64,000 nt of DNA from Flavobacterium kingsejongi (GCF_003076475.1 NZ_CP020919.1:3100001-3164000); one strand, 5' to 3'. Positions 18,265-28,082 are shown, counted from the stretch's first letter. A program made the numbers and translations. The notes: generated by a model not told the origin, from the sequence alone.

Positions 18265-19605
18265 ATGGCAAAATCATTCCTGCAGCTTGGCGTTTCCGAA
18301 GCATTAGTACAATCCCTGAATACACTAAAAATTACTGTCCCTACTGAAATACAGGAAAAATCCATTCCGGTATTATTGGAAAAAACGGATGATTTTGTGG
18401 GGGTTGCACGAACCGGAACCGGAAAAACCTTAGCGTTTGGATTGCCATTACTGCAACAGGTGGTTATTACTGACACCACAGTTCAGGGCGTTATATTGGT
18501 TCCTACACGGGAATTGGGGCAGCAGATTGCCACACACTTAGAAGCTATAGCCAATGCGATCCCTGGGATTTCCATTGGATTGGTTTGTGGTGGTACGCCA
18601 ATCAAACCACAAATCGAGCGCCTTGCACAACCCACCCATATTATTATTGCTACGCCGGGAAGGCTAATTGACCTTTTAGAGCGTAAGGCTGTTTCGCTAA
18701 AAGAAACCAAAACACTGGTACTTGATGAAGCAGATGAAATGATGAGTGCGTTAAAAGACGGATTGGATACCCTTGTTGCAGAACTGCCAAAGAGCAGGAG
18801 AACCTGGCTTTTTTCGGCCACTATGCCGGGAACGATAAAACAGTTGATTCAAAATTACATGTCCAAACATGTGATCCAAATTACGGCTTCCGAACAGCCT
18901 ACGGGCAAACAGGAAATCAAACACCAATACAGTATCTTAGAGCCTATTGAAAAACTGGATGTACTGATGCATTTCCTGACAGCACATGATGGTGAGCGTG
19001 GTATTATTTTTTGCAAAACCAAAGCAGCAGTAAATAAATTGGCTAAAAACCTGGCCATTAACCGTTTTTCTTCCGGTGCATTGCATGGTAGCCTGACACA
19101 GCCGATACGGGATCGTATTATGGAACAATTTCGCGAAGGGCATATCAATATTGTAGTTGCTACAGACCTTGCTGCAAGGGGAATTGATGTGGAAGGGCTT
19201 TCTTATGTAGTACATTATCATCTTCCGGATGTATATGAAACTTATGTACACCGAAGCGGAAGAACAGGAAGGGCCGGAAAAAGCGGTCTTTCATTAACGA
19301 TACTGCAACCCGAGGAAGCGGCTGAAATACAGGATTTCGAAAAAGAACTGGGGATAAAATTCTCTGTTTATGAAAAGCCAACCCAGGACAGTATCGAAGG
19401 CAACAATACTTACCTTTGGGCGAAACAGATCTTCAAAACCAAACCGAATCATGATATTGATCCGGGATTAAAGGAAAAAGTAAAAACCGTTTTCCATCAC
19501 CTGACCAAAGACGAACTAATCGAAAAAATGCTGGCAAATTATGTGTTACAGCATAAAATCGAAACGGGGCCTAAAGAAGCAGTAGTCAAAAAAAGAAAGC
19601 AATAG
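18265..19605 (+). CDS. DEAD-box ATP-dependent RNA helicase
   Basis: A 446-residue helicase that remodels RNA in ribosome assembly or decay. The Q-motif region (PTEIQEKSIP), Walker A (ARTGTGKTLAFGLPLL), PTRELGQQIA, TPGRLIDLL, the DEAD box in VLDEADEMMS, SATMP, DLAARGIDVEG and HRSGRTGRAG are all present. The tail after residue about 370 is short and basic (ending VVKKRKQ) and lacks the DeaD RNA-binding domain. It is a single gene, converging on an esterase gene with 6 bp between stops. Confidence 0.94.
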   Translation: MAKSFLQLGVSEALVQSLNTLKITVPTEIQEKSIPVLLEKTDDFVGVARTGTGKTLAFGLPLLQQVVITDTTVQGVILVPTRELGQQIATHLEAIANAIPGISIGLVCGGTPIKPQIERLAQPTHIIIATPGRLIDLLERKAVSLKETKTLVLDEADEMMSALKDGLDTLVAELPKSRRTWLFSATMPGTIKQLIQNYMSKHVIQITASEQPTGKQEIKHQYSILEPIEKLDVLMHFLTAHDGERGIIFCKTKAAVNKLAKNLAINRFSSGALHGSLTQPIRDRIMEQFREGHINIVVATDLAARGIDVEGLSYVVHYHLPDVYETYVHRSGRTGRAGKSGLSLTILQPEEAAEIQDFEKELGIKFSVYEKPTQDSIEGNNTYLWAKQIFKTKPNHDIDPGLKEKVKTVFHHLTKDELIEKMLANYVLQHKIETGPKEAVVKKRKQ

Positions 19606-19611
19606 ATCAGA

Positions 19612-20499
19612 TTAGTTATTATCGTTCATAAATGCAATGATTTCCTTATAACGCGGATTGTAAGCATTAAAAAACTGGGTGATCATGCCCACATGTTTTT
19701 TGTTTTTCAGGATGTAAAAGTTCGGTTCCGGATCATATTGTTCCAGGGCACCGATAAATCGTTCTGTGCTGCTGCTAATTGAGGTGTATGTTTTTTCACC
19801 CTGGTAAATGAGGAGTGGTGGCATACCTGCGTGTAAAGCATAAAGTGGAGAAGCTTGTTTCCATTGTGATTCTGCTGTGGTAAAGGTTTTGAGGTAGGTA
19901 TTGTCCGGACTGAAATTTTCTGCTTTCAGGTAACCATACATGTCCAGACCTGCTGCGTCAATCAATATGACGCCTTTGATGGGATTCGGTTCGTCGATTG
20001 CTTTAAAATAACGATTGTCAATAGCCACCAATGCTGCCAGGTGTCCTCCCGCAGAATGCCCGGAGATAAAAATAGCATTGGGATCACCACCATATTTGCT
20101 AATGTTTTTACTGACCCATTGTACCGATCGGGCTGTTGCTAATGCCATTTGTGTATAATCAGCGTTCGGTGTCAGCGGATAATCTATGATCACAGTCACT
20201 ACGTCTTTTCGGGCCAACCGGTTACCCAAAAAACTATATAACCCTTTCCTACCCGAATTCCAGTTGCCGCCATGAATAAAAATCAATACTTTTTTTAGTG
20301 AGGTTCCTTTTTCCGCCGGGGCAAAAACATTCAGCTTTTGTGCGGTCACACCCGATTCTTTTTCATTTTCGAGATAGGTGATATCTTTGGAACGGGTTAC
20401 ACTTTTAAAGGCACATCCGGAGAGTACAAACACAAGCAACGCAGCGAAGAGGATGCCAAAAAATATGTTTTTGATGGGGAAAGCAAGGAATGGTATCAT
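19612..20499 (-). CDS. Lipoprotein alpha/beta hydrolase (carboxylesterase-like)
   Basis: A 295-residue enzyme. The ATG at 20499 is preferred because it begins a lipoprotein signal with lipobox LSGC; a longer in-frame start at 20550 adds an unlikely 17 residues. The oxyanion motif HGGNW and the nucleophile elbow GHSAGGH are typical of the hormone-sensitive-lipase/BD-FAE group of esterases. The catalytic Asp and His are likely in the last 60 residues (KKHVGMITQF). By signal it is attached to a membrane outside the cytoplasm. Substrate unknown. Confidence 0.85.
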   Translation of the reverse strand: MIPFLAFPIKNIFFGILFAALLVFVLSGCAFKSVTRSKDITYLENEKESGVTAQKLNVFAPAEKGTSLKKVLIFIHGGNWNSGRKGLYSFLGNRLARKDVVTVIIDYPLTPNADYTQMALATARSVQWVSKNISKYGGDPNAIFISGHSAGGHLAALVAIDNRYFKAIDEPNPIKGVILIDAAGLDMYGYLKAENFSPDNTYLKTFTTAESQWKQASPLYALHAGMPPLLIYQGEKTYTSISSSTERFIGALEQYDPEPNFYILKNKKHVGMITQFFNAYNPRYKEIIAFMNDNN

Positions 20500-20640
20500 A
20501 TGAGTCAGGAGTAGGTTGGGCTTATTTATAATATTAACGAGAATATACAAATTCCAGTTTGATTTTTAGTCTCAAATTTTAAAATTAGATTGTTTATCGT
20601 TAATTTTCACGGACACAATCAAAAATGCAGAGAATATTCC

Positions 20641-20648
20641 TATTTTTG
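20641..20648 (+). promoter_or_regulatory. Bacteroidota -7 element (TATTTTTG) before the GH30 gene
   Basis: An exact TAnnTTTG match giving an untranslated leader of roughly 55 nt before the ATG at 20710. No spaced TTG. Confidence 0.4.
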
Positions 20649-20709
20649 GAATGCTCCGATTACGACTATTGTTGCGGAGTTACTTTAACTTTACTTTAAA
20701 TCAAAAAAA

Positions 20710-22152
20710 ATGAAAAACCGCTGCCTGATTTTTGCAATGCTTGTGTCGGCATTAGTATCAGCTCAAAAACAACCCTCCGCTTCTGTGGAAGGCAAAAAAA
20801 TTACCGTGTATACCACAGCCGAGAATACGGACTACAGGATCTCGCCAACAGCAACTGCTAACTTTAAAAAAATGGGACAGCCTCTTGAAACACAAATCTG
20901 TGTTTTTGTAGATCCTACCCATAGTTTCCAAAGTATTATGGGCTTTGGTGGTGCGATAACGGATGCTGCTGCTGAGACCTTTGCCAAAATGCCGAAAGCA
21001 CAACAGCAGGAAATCCTTACAGCCTATTTCGATGCTGAAAAAGGAATCGGCTATACGATTGGAAGAACAACCATCCACAGTTCTGATTTTTCCAGTGGAA
21101 GTTATACCTATATTAAAGAAGGTGATGCCTCTTTAAAATCGTTTAACATCGACCATGATAAGAAATTCAGGATTCCAATGATCAAGCAGGCGATGAAGAC
21201 TGCAGGTGGAAAACTTACCTTATATGGTTCTCCATGGAGCCCACCGGCATTCATGAAAGACAATAACAACATGCTAAAAGGAGGGAAATTGAAACCGGAA
21301 TTTTACCAAAGCTGGGCGAACTATTATACAAAATTCATTGCTGCTTATGAAAAAGAAGGCATTCCAATCTGGGGTATTTCCATTCAGAATGAGCCTATGG
21401 CAACCCAAATTTGGGAATCTTGTATTTATACAGCAGAAGAGGAACGTGATTTCCTAAAGAACTACCTCGGGCCAACCATGCATAAAGCCGGTTATGCCGA
21501 TAAGAAAATTATTGCCTGGGACCACAATCGTGACCTGATCTACCAAAGAGCCAGCACGATGTTAAACGATCCGGAAGCAGCAAAATATGTTTGGGGTATT
21601 GGTTACCACTGGTATGAAAACTGGAGTGGTGGAGAGCAGATGTTTGGTAATCTTGCCAAAGTGCACGAAGCATTCCCGGAAACCAACCTGATTTTTACCG
21701 AAGGTTGTAAAGAAGCGTTTAAACTGGACAAAATCAACGATTGGAAATTGGGTGAATTATATGGTAATGCCATGATCAATGACCTGAATAGCGGTATTAC
21801 AGCATGGACTGACTGGAATATCCTCTTGGATCAAAAAGGTGGGCCTAACCATGTTGGGAACTTTTGTTTTGCCCCAATCCACGGGGATACCGAAAGTGGT
21901 AAAGTAATGTATACTAACGAATATTACTATATCGGTCATTTTTCTAAATTCATCCGTCCGGGCGCGAAGCGTATCGCAAGCACACCAAGCCGTAGTGCGA
22001 TTAGCAGTACTGCTTTCCTGAATAAAGATGGTAAAACAGCTGTAGTCGTAATGAATAAAGGAGACGAAAAAGTATCGTATTTCCTTTGGATTGATGGACA
22101 GGCAGCAGAATTAAGCATAGCACCACACGCTATCCAGACATTGGTGTATTAA
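20710..22152 (+). CDS. Secreted glycoside hydrolase family 30 (glucosylceramidase-like)
   Basis: A 480-residue enzyme with a Sec signal ending LVSAQ. The TIM-barrel shows MGFGGAITDAAAET, SPWSPPAFMKDN, the acid/base Glu in SIQNEPMATQIWESC, and the nucleophile Glu in LIFTEGCKEAF. A C-terminal beta-sandwich contains SKFIRPGAKRI and the end PHAIQTLVY, as in GH30 family members acting on beta-glucosides or related glycans. Activity is likely periplasmic or extracellular. An alpha/beta hydrolase gene follows, separated by a hairpin. Confidence 0.92.
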   Translation: MKNRCLIFAMLVSALVSAQKQPSASVEGKKITVYTTAENTDYRISPTATANFKKMGQPLETQICVFVDPTHSFQSIMGFGGAITDAAAETFAKMPKAQQQEILTAYFDAEKGIGYTIGRTTIHSSDFSSGSYTYIKEGDASLKSFNIDHDKKFRIPMIKQAMKTAGGKLTLYGSPWSPPAFMKDNNNMLKGGKLKPEFYQSWANYYTKFIAAYEKEGIPIWGISIQNEPMATQIWESCIYTAEEERDFLKNYLGPTMHKAGYADKKIIAWDHNRDLIYQRASTMLNDPEAAKYVWGIGYHWYENWSGGEQMFGNLAKVHEAFPETNLIFTEGCKEAFKLDKINDWKLGELYGNAMINDLNSGITAWTDWNILLDQKGGPNHVGNFCFAPIHGDTESGKVMYTNEYYYIGHFSKFIRPGAKRIASTPSRSAISSTAFLNKDGKTAVVVMNKGDEKVSYFLWIDGQAAELSIAPHAIQTLVY

Positions 22153-22181
22153 TACCAATAGCATTTGCTGAAAATTACAAG

Positions 22182-22220
22182 GCCGGAATAAAGTGATACA
22201 CTTCATTCCGGCTTTGCTTT
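22182..22220 (+). terminator. Intrinsic terminator after the GH30 gene
   Basis: GCCGGAAT (22182-22189) pairs with ATTCCGGC (22205-22212), with an inner AGTG/CACT stem, followed by a short T-rich tail. Confidence 0.7.
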
Positions 22221-22236
22221 AAACCATAAAATTACA

Positions 22237-23163
22237 ATGACCATGAAATCACAGAACATCATTGCCTTGTTGCTTTTAATGGCTGTTTCCGGCCTGCAGG
22301 CACAAAAAAAGCAAACCATTACCTATTTTAAGAATGATACACTTAGCCTTCAACTCAATCTGTTCCTGCCTGAAAAAGCAAGTGCTAAAAAGTTACCATT
22401 AGTGTTGTATGTGCATGGCGGTGGATTTTCAGGAGGCGACCGAAGCGCAGGAGATAGCCCGTCTAAGTTCCTTGCACAGAATGGGTATGCCGCAGCTACC
22501 TTAAGTTATACGCTATATGCAAAAAATAAAAAATACAGTTGCGATGGTGCCCTTCCGGAAAAGATTAAAGCATTTCAACATGCCGTAAATGATCTCTGGC
22601 TTGCTACTTCTTTTTTTATTGATAATCAGGAGAAATACAATATTGATACTTCAAAAATTTTCATCACAGGAGTAAGTGCCGGAGGAGAAACGGTCCTGCA
22701 CGCCGCCTTTTGGGATTTCAAACTGATGAATATGTACTCCAATACACTACCCGGAAATTTCCGTTATGCCGGGTTGATTTCCGGAGCAGGAGCTATCATG
22801 GACCTGAATCTGATTACTGCAGAAAATAAGATACCCATGATGCTTTTTCATGGAAATGGAGATCAGACTGTGCCTTATGGAACAGCAGCGCATCACTATT
22901 GCCCGACGAATGCTACCGGATGGCTGATGTTGTTTGGATCCTATTCCATATATAATGACCTGATTGCGAAAGATGGTACGGTAAGCCTCTATACTTTTTG
23001 TGGTGGAGGACATGAATACAGTGGTTATCTTTTTGAAAAAGACCAAAAGCCGATGTTGGATTTCCTGAACGATGTTATGGCTGGTAAGAAATTCCAAAAT
23101 CATACGATCATCCCTACAGGGAAAAAGAATGCGCTATCTGCGGCCTATCATTTTTGTGATTAA
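22237..23163 (+). CDS. Secreted alpha/beta hydrolase (esterase/peptidase-like)
   Basis: A 308-residue protein with a Sec signal (to about SGLQAQ). The oxyanion motif YVHGGGFSGGDR and the nucleophile elbow GVSAGGET are clear, and the segment MLFHGNGDQTVPYG supplies the likely catalytic Asp, with the His in GGGHEYSGY. This combination fits the carboxylesterase and feruloyl-esterase-like groups. It lies behind the GH30 gene; the two could act on the same plant or fungal glycan, which is inference from position only. Confidence 0.85.
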   Translation: MTMKSQNIIALLLLMAVSGLQAQKKQTITYFKNDTLSLQLNLFLPEKASAKKLPLVLYVHGGGFSGGDRSAGDSPSKFLAQNGYAAATLSYTLYAKNKKYSCDGALPEKIKAFQHAVNDLWLATSFFIDNQEKYNIDTSKIFITGVSAGGETVLHAAFWDFKLMNMYSNTLPGNFRYAGLISGAGAIMDLNLITAENKIPMMLFHGNGDQTVPYGTAAHHYCPTNATGWLMLFGSYSIYNDLIAKDGTVSLYTFCGGGHEYSGYLFEKDQKPMLDFLNDVMAGKKFQNHTIIPTGKKNALSAAYHFCD

Positions 23164-23170
23164 ATAGAGC

Positions 23171-23205
23171 TTTATTGGCTCACTGTATTGCAATGAGCCA
23201 ATAAA
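23171..23205 (+). terminator. Hairpin after the alpha/beta hydrolase gene
   Basis: A 12-bp perfect stem (TTTATTGGCTCA with TGAGCCAATAAA, 11-nt loop). The T-run comes only about 20 bp later, so termination strength is uncertain. Confidence 0.5.
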
Positions 23206-23291
23206 ACCCTAAAGTGTCATAGTTTTTTTTTATCTTTAATGTGGAGTTAAGATTCTTATTTTAAATTACTTATAAACTTAAAAGGAAAATT

Positions 23292-23546
23292 ATGACAACA
23301 ATTACTACAACAGAGATTAAAAAATTACACAAAACGCTAAAAGTGCTCAGTTCAGTATTTTTGTTTTTAGCGTATGTTATTGCTATCCTGACTTTAATTG
23401 GGACGATCTATCTTATAGCCACCCCACGTGGACTCGGAGGCTGGATTTTACCGGCTTTTACTTTTGGTGCTGGCTTTATTATCTTTTTGTTTTTGTATGC
23501 CTTTGCAAAAATTATAAGTTCTTTAATCGAAATCAGTAACCGATGA
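23292..23546 (+). CDS. Small two-span membrane protein, translationally coupled to mqo
   Basis: An 84-residue protein with two membrane segments (about residues 17-40 and 48-76) joined by a short loop containing a Gly-Gly. The short N-terminus is rich in Thr and Lys. No family is recognised. Its stop overlaps the ATG of the malate:quinone oxidoreductase gene (ATGA), so it is made with that enzyme and could help its membrane attachment or function; this is inference from the overlap alone. Confidence 0.6.
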   Translation: MTTITTTEIKKLHKTLKVLSSVFLFLAYVIAILTLIGTIYLIATPRGLGGWILPAFTFGAGFIIFLFLYAFAKIISSLIEISNR

Positions 23547-25132
23547 AAAAGTGCCTGATCTATTTTGTATGCATCATTTTATTAGGTTCCTGTACTGATA
23601 AAAACAGTAGCGAAAGCGAGACTGTAGATGTGGTTTTGGTAGGGGGCGGCATTATGAGTGTTACACTCGGAACGATGCTCAAAGAGTTAGATCCCAATAT
23701 ATCGATTGCAGCCTATGAAAAACTGGATGCTGTAGGGCTGGAAAGTTCGGCAGCATGGAATAATGCAGGAACAGGGCATTCGGCATTGTGTGAACTTAAT
23801 TATACTCCGGAGCTTAGTGATGGTAGCATTGATATTCATAAGGCAGTAGAAATAAATGAATCTTTTGAGATTTCTAAAGAATTCTGGTCGTACCTCGTTA
23901 CAGCACAGAAAATAGGCCCACCCAAAAGTTTTATCAATCCTACGCCACACATGAGTTTTATCACAGGAGCGGACAATGTGGCCTATTTGAAAAAAAGATT
24001 CCTGGCTTTACAAAAGGCCCCTCTTTTTACCGGGATGGAATTTTCTGATGATCAGCAGCAAAATAAGCAGTGGATTCCATTGGTCATGAATGGGCGTGAC
24101 GCCTCCCAAAAAGTAGCAGCTACGAAAATCGATATTGGTACTGACGTTAATTATGGGGCACTCACGCAGGAACTGACTTCAAATCTGGTAAAATCATCCA
24201 AAACATTCCTGAAAGTAAACCACGAGGTTACAAACTTCAAGCGAAATACCGATGGTACCTGGCGAGTGTATGTGAAGGACCTGGCCACTAAAAAAACGAA
24301 AACGATAAATGCAAAATTTGTATTTATTGGAGCAGGTGGGGCAACGCTACCCTTATTAGAGAAGACACACATTCCCGAAGCTAAAGGATATGGTGGTTTT
24401 CCGGTTAGTGGTGAATGGTTGGTATGTAATAATCCTGAAATCATTGCGCAACACCAGGCCAAAGTATATGGTAAGGCTTCTGTAGGATCACCACCAATGT
24501 CGGTACCTCATCTTGATACCAGAATTATTAATGGGAAGAAGGAATTACTATTTGGACCTTTTGCGGGATTTTCACCTAAATTCCTAAAAAATGGTGCCTG
24601 GACTGACCTTCCCGAGTCCTTTAATTTTTATAATATCCGTCCTATGATGGAAGCGGGACTGGATAATGTACCGTTGACGAAATATCTCGTAGAACAGGTC
24701 GTACTTACACCAGAGCAACGCCTTGAAGCCCTGAGGGAGTATTTCCCAAAGGCAAAAATGGAGGACTGGGACCTGAAGGTTGCCGGGCACCGGGTTCAGG
24801 TTATTAAAATCGACGAAAGTACGCAAGGCGGGATCTTACAATTCGGAACCGAAGTAGTTACAGCTTCCGATGGTAGCGTAGCCGCATTGTTGGGCGCTTC
24901 TCCGGGAGCTTCCACTTCCGTTTCGATTATGCTGAAAGTAATCGAGCAATGTTATAAAGAACAACTGAAAACCCCGGAATGGCAGGCTAAAATAAAAGAA
25001 ATGATTCCGTCTTATGGACAAAAATTATCAGACAATATCCCACTGGCAAATGCAATCCGGAAACACAATTGTGAAAAATTGGGTATCATTTGGAAAGAAA
25101 TTCCAGAGGCAAATATGGCGAAAAAGCCTTAA
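23543..25132 (+). CDS. mqo: Malate:quinone oxidoreductase with a lipoprotein signal
   Basis: A 529-residue FAD enzyme that oxidises malate to oxaloacetate and feeds electrons to quinone. The FAD motif VLVGGGIMSVTLG, NNAGTGHSALCELNYTP and SPGASTSVSIML match Mqo along its length. Unlike soluble or signal-peptide-like E. coli Mqo, the N-terminus is a lipoprotein signal with lipobox L-G-S-C at residues 14-17. If processed, the enzyme would be lipid-anchored on the outer face of the inner membrane. The small membrane protein upstream overlaps by 4 bp. A hairpin terminator follows. Confidence 0.92.
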   Translation: MKKCLIYFVCIILLGSCTDKNSSESETVDVVLVGGGIMSVTLGTMLKELDPNISIAAYEKLDAVGLESSAAWNNAGTGHSALCELNYTPELSDGSIDIHKAVEINESFEISKEFWSYLVTAQKIGPPKSFINPTPHMSFITGADNVAYLKKRFLALQKAPLFTGMEFSDDQQQNKQWIPLVMNGRDASQKVAATKIDIGTDVNYGALTQELTSNLVKSSKTFLKVNHEVTNFKRNTDGTWRVYVKDLATKKTKTINAKFVFIGAGGATLPLLEKTHIPEAKGYGGFPVSGEWLVCNNPEIIAQHQAKVYGKASVGSPPMSVPHLDTRIINGKKELLFGPFAGFSPKFLKNGAWTDLPESFNFYNIRPMMEAGLDNVPLTKYLVEQVVLTPEQRLEALREYFPKAKMEDWDLKVAGHRVQVIKIDESTQGGILQFGTEVVTASDGSVAALLGASPGASTSVSIMLKVIEQCYKEQLKTPEWQAKIKEMIPSYGQKLSDNIPLANAIRKHNCEKLGIIWKEIPEANMAKKP

Positions 25133-25152
25133 TCATTTAAGCATCTAAAGAT

Positions 25153-25185
25153 TCCCTATACATTAAAAGTATAGGGATTTTTTTT
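25153..25185 (+). terminator. Intrinsic terminator after mqo
   Basis: TCCCTATAC (25153-25161) pairs with GTATAGGGA (25169-25177), then a run of T. Confidence 0.85.
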
Positions 25186-25279
25186 GGATAGTTTTGCTAT
25201 GGGACTTTTTATACCTTTAACCGCAATTCCTAAAACTGAATCGCCAATTGTATTTTTAAATTACTTATTGTAAGGTGCC

Positions 25280-26341
25280 ATGAGAAAAATAGTAGTATTG
25301 TTTTGCTGCTTCCTGATCCCAGCAGTATATGGGCAAGCATCCCGGGTAAATCGCGTTTTGGATTCCTGTGTTGCCCATAGCAATTTTAATGGTGTTGTAT
25401 TGATTGCTAAAAAAGGAAAAACGGATTATCTCAAGTATACCGGTATTGCAAACCGGGAGCAGGGCACAAAATTCTCTAAAGATTCCCGATTCCATATTTT
25501 CTCAGTCACCAAGACCTTTACAGCAGTACTGATAATGCAGTTGTATGAAGCCCATAAAATTGATCTTGATGCTACCATTGCTACTTATTATCCCGAATAT
25601 ACAGGAGAAGGAGCGAACAAAATCACGATTCGGAACCTGCTGACTTATAGCAGTGGGAGGGATCTTGAAGAGATGCGTAACTTTCTCGAGGTCTACAGCA
25701 ATGATATCTGGGGAGTTGATACTTTTATCACGAAATATTGTTCCGGTAAATTACTGACGACACCCGGTACGACATTCAATTATAGCAATGGTGATTATAT
25801 CATCCTGGGGAAAATCATTGAAAAGATTTATGGAAAACCGTACGAAGTAGTATTGCAGGAAAAAATAGTACAGCCATTAGGAATGAAACATACCGATTAC
25901 CTCCATCATGTGGATATCATCAGGGGGCTTGATGCTGCCTATACAAAAGATGATAGTATTCCCAACCGATTGAATCGGCCGACGAACTTTTATATGGATA
26001 ATTTCTATGCTGCGGGGGCGATGTATTCGACTCCGGAAGACTTACTGATTTTCGACCAGGCCATTTTTAAGCATACATTGCTAAAAAAAGAAACCGTAGA
26101 TCTGATGCTAACGGCTTATAGTGCCCTTGGGGATGTCGCTATAGGATTTTGGGTCTATCCGAAAACATTTGGAAAGACCCAAACTATTTTTGCCGAAAGG
26201 CAGGGTTATGGCTATGGTCATAGTGCCAACTGGATCCATCTCGTTGATAAAGACCTTACTTTTATTATATTATCCAATACCAATTCTGTTGACCTGAATA
26301 AAATGCGGGAAAAGATTATCAGTGCTTATCTCGGAGAATAG
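25280..26341 (+). CDS. Secreted serine hydrolase, beta-lactamase/DD-peptidase fold
   Basis: A 353-residue protein with a Sec signal ending PAVYGQ. The SxxK motif is SVTK in FSVTKTF, the YxN motif is YSN in FNYSNGDY, and a GHS box (GYGHSANW) replaces KTG, as in class C-like esterases. Such proteins act on esters, D-peptides or cell-wall links; substrate unknown. A TAnnTTTG match (TAGTTTTG at 25189-25196) lies about 85 bp upstream, in the tail of the mqo terminator. It converges with another beta-lactamase-fold gene. Confidence 0.88.
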   Translation: MRKIVVLFCCFLIPAVYGQASRVNRVLDSCVAHSNFNGVVLIAKKGKTDYLKYTGIANREQGTKFSKDSRFHIFSVTKTFTAVLIMQLYEAHKIDLDATIATYYPEYTGEGANKITIRNLLTYSSGRDLEEMRNFLEVYSNDIWGVDTFITKYCSGKLLTTPGTTFNYSNGDYIILGKIIEKIYGKPYEVVLQEKIVQPLGMKHTDYLHHVDIIRGLDAAYTKDDSIPNRLNRPTNFYMDNFYAAGAMYSTPEDLLIFDQAIFKHTLLKKETVDLMLTAYSALGDVAIGFWVYPKTFGKTQTIFAERQGYGYGHSANWIHLVDKDLTFIILSNTNSVDLNKMREKIISAYLGE

Positions 26342-26358
26342 CTTTTTATCTTTTTATG

Positions 26359-28008
26359 CTATTGTAAAATTGCAGGCAGCAGGTAGGTTGTCACTATTTC
26401 ATCAGCCTGGGTGTGCCCAAAGGAACTATTATACGCTGTGGACGTGATTACAATAGTAAGCGGAATTGTAGTGAAAACGATAATTTTATTACCCCCATTG
26501 CCATTGCATAAAAAGGCATCATAATTTTTACCATTTACCGTATAGGTTTGGTTCCAAAACAGGTAACCGTATTTTTTCGGATCGTTGGGATTGGTGAAAT
26601 AATTGGTAAATGTTTTTTTGACCCAGTCCTGCGTAAGGATTTGCTGCCCGTTCCATTTTCCTTTATTTTGATAGAGTTGCCCGAATTTAGCATAATCCAG
26701 TGTATTCATCTGTAGGGATCCTGCGGTATTACCCACATTTTGAGGCGTATATTGCCACTCATAATGCGTAATGCCCAGTGGGGCAAATAGTTTTTTATCA
26801 GCATAAGCCACCAGGCCACCGGGAACATTTTTATCGATAATATCTCCTAATACTACTACCCCCGCAGTAAAATAATCCCAATTTTTTCCAATAGTTTTAG
26901 TCTTATCCATAGGCAGGTTTAATGTAAAACTCACCCAATTGTCGGTAGGATACATGTTTTCCTCATTCCCGGGTGAATCATTATTGGCATCTGAACCGTC
27001 AAAACCGGAACTCATCGTCAACAGGCTTTTTAGGGTTACTTTTTCTTTTTTCGGACTGTAATTTTTAAATTTTTTAAGGTCAAAAAATTCACCTAACGTT
27101 TGTTGCTCATTTTTGAGGTAACCATCGTGTATGGCAATTCCGGTAAGGGCAGAGGCAAACGATTTTCCTACAGATCGCGTGTCGTGCAGGGTCGTTCTGT
27201 TGGCCCCATTAAAATATTCTTCAATTAGCAATTCCCCTTTTTTGATTACAACAATGCTGGTGATCTTTCGAAATTTACTTTCGGCAATTTTACGGTTCAG
27301 CTCTTTTATCGTTTCAGTAGCATACGCATCTTTAGAAACTGGCCAGCCACTATTAGGAGCAATTGGTTGTATGGCGGCCTCAGCTTCAGTAGCCTTAACC
27401 GGGGGTGTGACTACAAGTTCGACGGCACCAACTGCAATCAGCGGGCTTATTTTAAGGCCATTATGATCCAGGTAAGTGCGCATTTCTATTTTGAGTTGAT
27501 GAGTTCCTACCGTAAGGTGCTGCTCACCAGCATTATTCTCATAAAAGCGCCGCCACATCGAACGTCCCCATGATCCTTCACTGCGTTGGCTAACCAAAGG
27601 AATGGTCAAAATAGTCTTACTATTTTTATCATTAGGCCATTCTGCCCCATGATGCAAATTTTCTACATATACCAATTTTCCATCCACCCAAAAACTAAAC
27701 TGGTAATTTCCTTTTTGCAGCAATTCTTCAGCAGTTAAGTTGGTATCTAGGCGATGGAGGTAATTGGTTACCGAATTATCCATAAATGCCCTAAGGTAAA
27801 GATTAGTTGTACTATTGAACTGTACAGAAGCCATAGCATCCGAATCTTTGTAGTCTTCTATCGGGGCTGGAGTCGCTATAAAAACTATTTTTCCCAGATT
27901 AGCCCGATGATCCGGAGTGTTGATACCGTTATTTTGTACTAAATCTTTTGTTTGTCCCAATACGCCGATTGTTAGTATGAAGGAGCAGAAAAGAAGGATT
28001 TTTTTCAT
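26359..28008 (-). CDS. Secreted serine hydrolase with N-terminal extra domain and beta-lactamase fold
   Basis: A 549-residue protein starting at the ATG at 28008, which begins a Sec signal ending VLGQ. The first about 190 residues form a beta-rich domain of unknown role; the rest is a beta-lactamase fold with SxxK (SVGK in TRSVGKSFAS), LLTMSSGFDGSDA and the YF in NWDYFTAG. Class C-type esterases are the nearest known activity. The two convergent hydrolases here are not close copies: the other lacks the N-terminal domain. The promoter is at 28033-28059. Confidence 0.87.
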   Translation of the reverse strand: MKKILLFCSFILTIGVLGQTKDLVQNNGINTPDHRANLGKIVFIATPAPIEDYKDSDAMASVQFNSTTNLYLRAFMDNSVTNYLHRLDTNLTAEELLQKGNYQFSFWVDGKLVYVENLHHGAEWPNDKNSKTILTIPLVSQRSEGSWGRSMWRRFYENNAGEQHLTVGTHQLKIEMRTYLDHNGLKISPLIAVGAVELVVTPPVKATEAEAAIQPIAPNSGWPVSKDAYATETIKELNRKIAESKFRKITSIVVIKKGELLIEEYFNGANRTTLHDTRSVGKSFASALTGIAIHDGYLKNEQQTLGEFFDLKKFKNYSPKKEKVTLKSLLTMSSGFDGSDANNDSPGNEENMYPTDNWVSFTLNLPMDKTKTIGKNWDYFTAGVVVLGDIIDKNVPGGLVAYADKKLFAPLGITHYEWQYTPQNVGNTAGSLQMNTLDYAKFGQLYQNKGKWNGQQILTQDWVKKTFTNYFTNPNDPKKYGYLFWNQTYTVNGKNYDAFLCNGNGGNKIIVFTTIPLTIVITSTAYNSSFGHTQADEIVTTYLLPAILQ

Positions 28009-28032
28009 GTTTATTTTTATTTGTCGATGTTC

Positions 28033-28059
28033 CAAAACTACCCTATAAACAAGTGTCAA
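28033..28059 (-). promoter_or_regulatory. Bacteroidota promoter (TTG-N16-TAGTTTTG) of the 26359-28008 gene
   Basis: On the minus strand TTG (28059-28057) is followed after 16 bp by TAGTTTTG (28040-28033), about 25 bp before the ATG. Spacing is one short of the usual 17-23. Confidence 0.6.
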
Positions 28060-28082
28060 AATAGAACAGGATTAACATCGGG

